The translations under genes were made by a program, and so were the position numbers. Positions 5,774-5,929 of a stretch of 5,929 bases of DNA are shown in pieces. Positions within the stretch are counted from its first letter, which is position 1. Each line of letters begins with the position of its first letter. Source of the DNA: an uncultured bacterium (GTDB taxonomy: Bacteria; Bacillota; Clostridia; Oscillospirales; Acutalibacteraceae). The notes under the pieces were generated by a model. The model worked only from the letters and a program-made list of their open reading frames with translations, was not told where the DNA came from and did no database searches. Location: assembly GCA_905215055.1 (NCBI GenBank), contig CAJMOH010000096.1, positions 1 to 5,929 of the forward strand. The letters run 5' to 3'.

Positions 5774-5929
5774 CCCTGCCAGCAGGGTTTTCTCCGCGCA
5801 GGCTCCCAAAGGTCGCCGGGCTGTGCGGGGGCGGGAAAAAGCGTTCCCCGCGCTGCTGGCTTTTCCAGGATTTTCTCCTTCCCTGCCAGCAGGGTTTTCT
5901 CCGCGCAGGCTCCCAAGGGTCGCCGGGCT
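5768..5929. repeat. Two 55-bp direct repeats spaced 107 bp apart
   Basis: Copies at 5768-5822 and 5875-5929 differ at one base (AAAGG versus AAGGG in the inner part). They are separated by 52 bp of different sequence. Each carries the near-palindrome CCCTGCCAGCAGGG next to a TTTTCTCC run and an AAGGAG motif on the minus strand. The 107-bp spacing is not a multiple of 3, so the two copies are read in different frames, arguing against coding. The second copy reaches the last base of the window, so the repeat or array may continue. The 52-bp spacer can fold a short GCGGG/CCCGC stem (5831-5851). No similarity to the 118-bp array is evident by eye. Confidence 0.9.

Noticed and set aside
5761..5916. 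52-residue N-terminal extension of the YihY-family protein from an ATG at 5916
   Set aside because: It translates the two 55-bp repeats, each in a different frame. The ATG at 5760 has an ideal binding site 6 nt upstream and starts where a typical family N-terminus would.

Overview
The window is a GC-rich chromosomal segment. Its features suggest a Gram-positive anaerobe of the Clostridia, most likely Oscillospiraceae-like (Flavonifractor/Lawsonibacter type). The clues are high GC combined with strong AAGGAG-type ribosome binding sites, a DUF3842 protein, a GerMN-like domain (a domain of spore-forming Firmicutes), and the rimO-pgsA gene pair typical of Clostridia. The assignment is inference; there is no rRNA or other taxonomic marker here.

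All six genes I can support lie on the minus strand, so the window reads right to left as two short operons. Operon A (5760 down to 3177) is a YihY/BrkB-family integral membrane protein, then an unusual single polypeptide that looks like a degenerate ECF sigma factor joined through one membrane span to an outside GerMN-like domain, then a DUF3842 protein. It ends at a hairpin terminator at 3077-3112. Operon B (2995 down to 519) is a Nudix hydrolase, rimO (methylthiotransferase for ribosomal protein S12) and pgsA (phosphatidylglycerophosphate synthase). It starts from a possible promoter that overlaps the operon A terminator. It ends at a perfect 14-bp-stem terminator at 470-510.

Both ends of the window are repetitive. 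The left end (1-472) is four head-to-tail copies of a 118-bp non-coding unit, each with several hairpins. The two distal copies are identical, and the copies nearer pgsA have decayed, mostly outside a 73-nt core. The right end (5768-5929) holds two 55-bp direct repeats spaced 107 bp apart. The inner copy supplies the ribosome binding site of the YihY-family gene. Because both edges lie inside repeats, the window may be a whole contig broken at repeats.

Operon B combines housekeeping functions (nucleotide or isoprenoid-type pyrophosphate clean-up, ribosome modification, phospholipid synthesis). Operon A is less understood. Its most notable member is the sigma-like/GerMN membrane fusion, started by TTG and translationally coupled to the membrane protein upstream. 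No complete new system can be claimed from sequence alone, but that fusion and the two repeat families deserve a second look.
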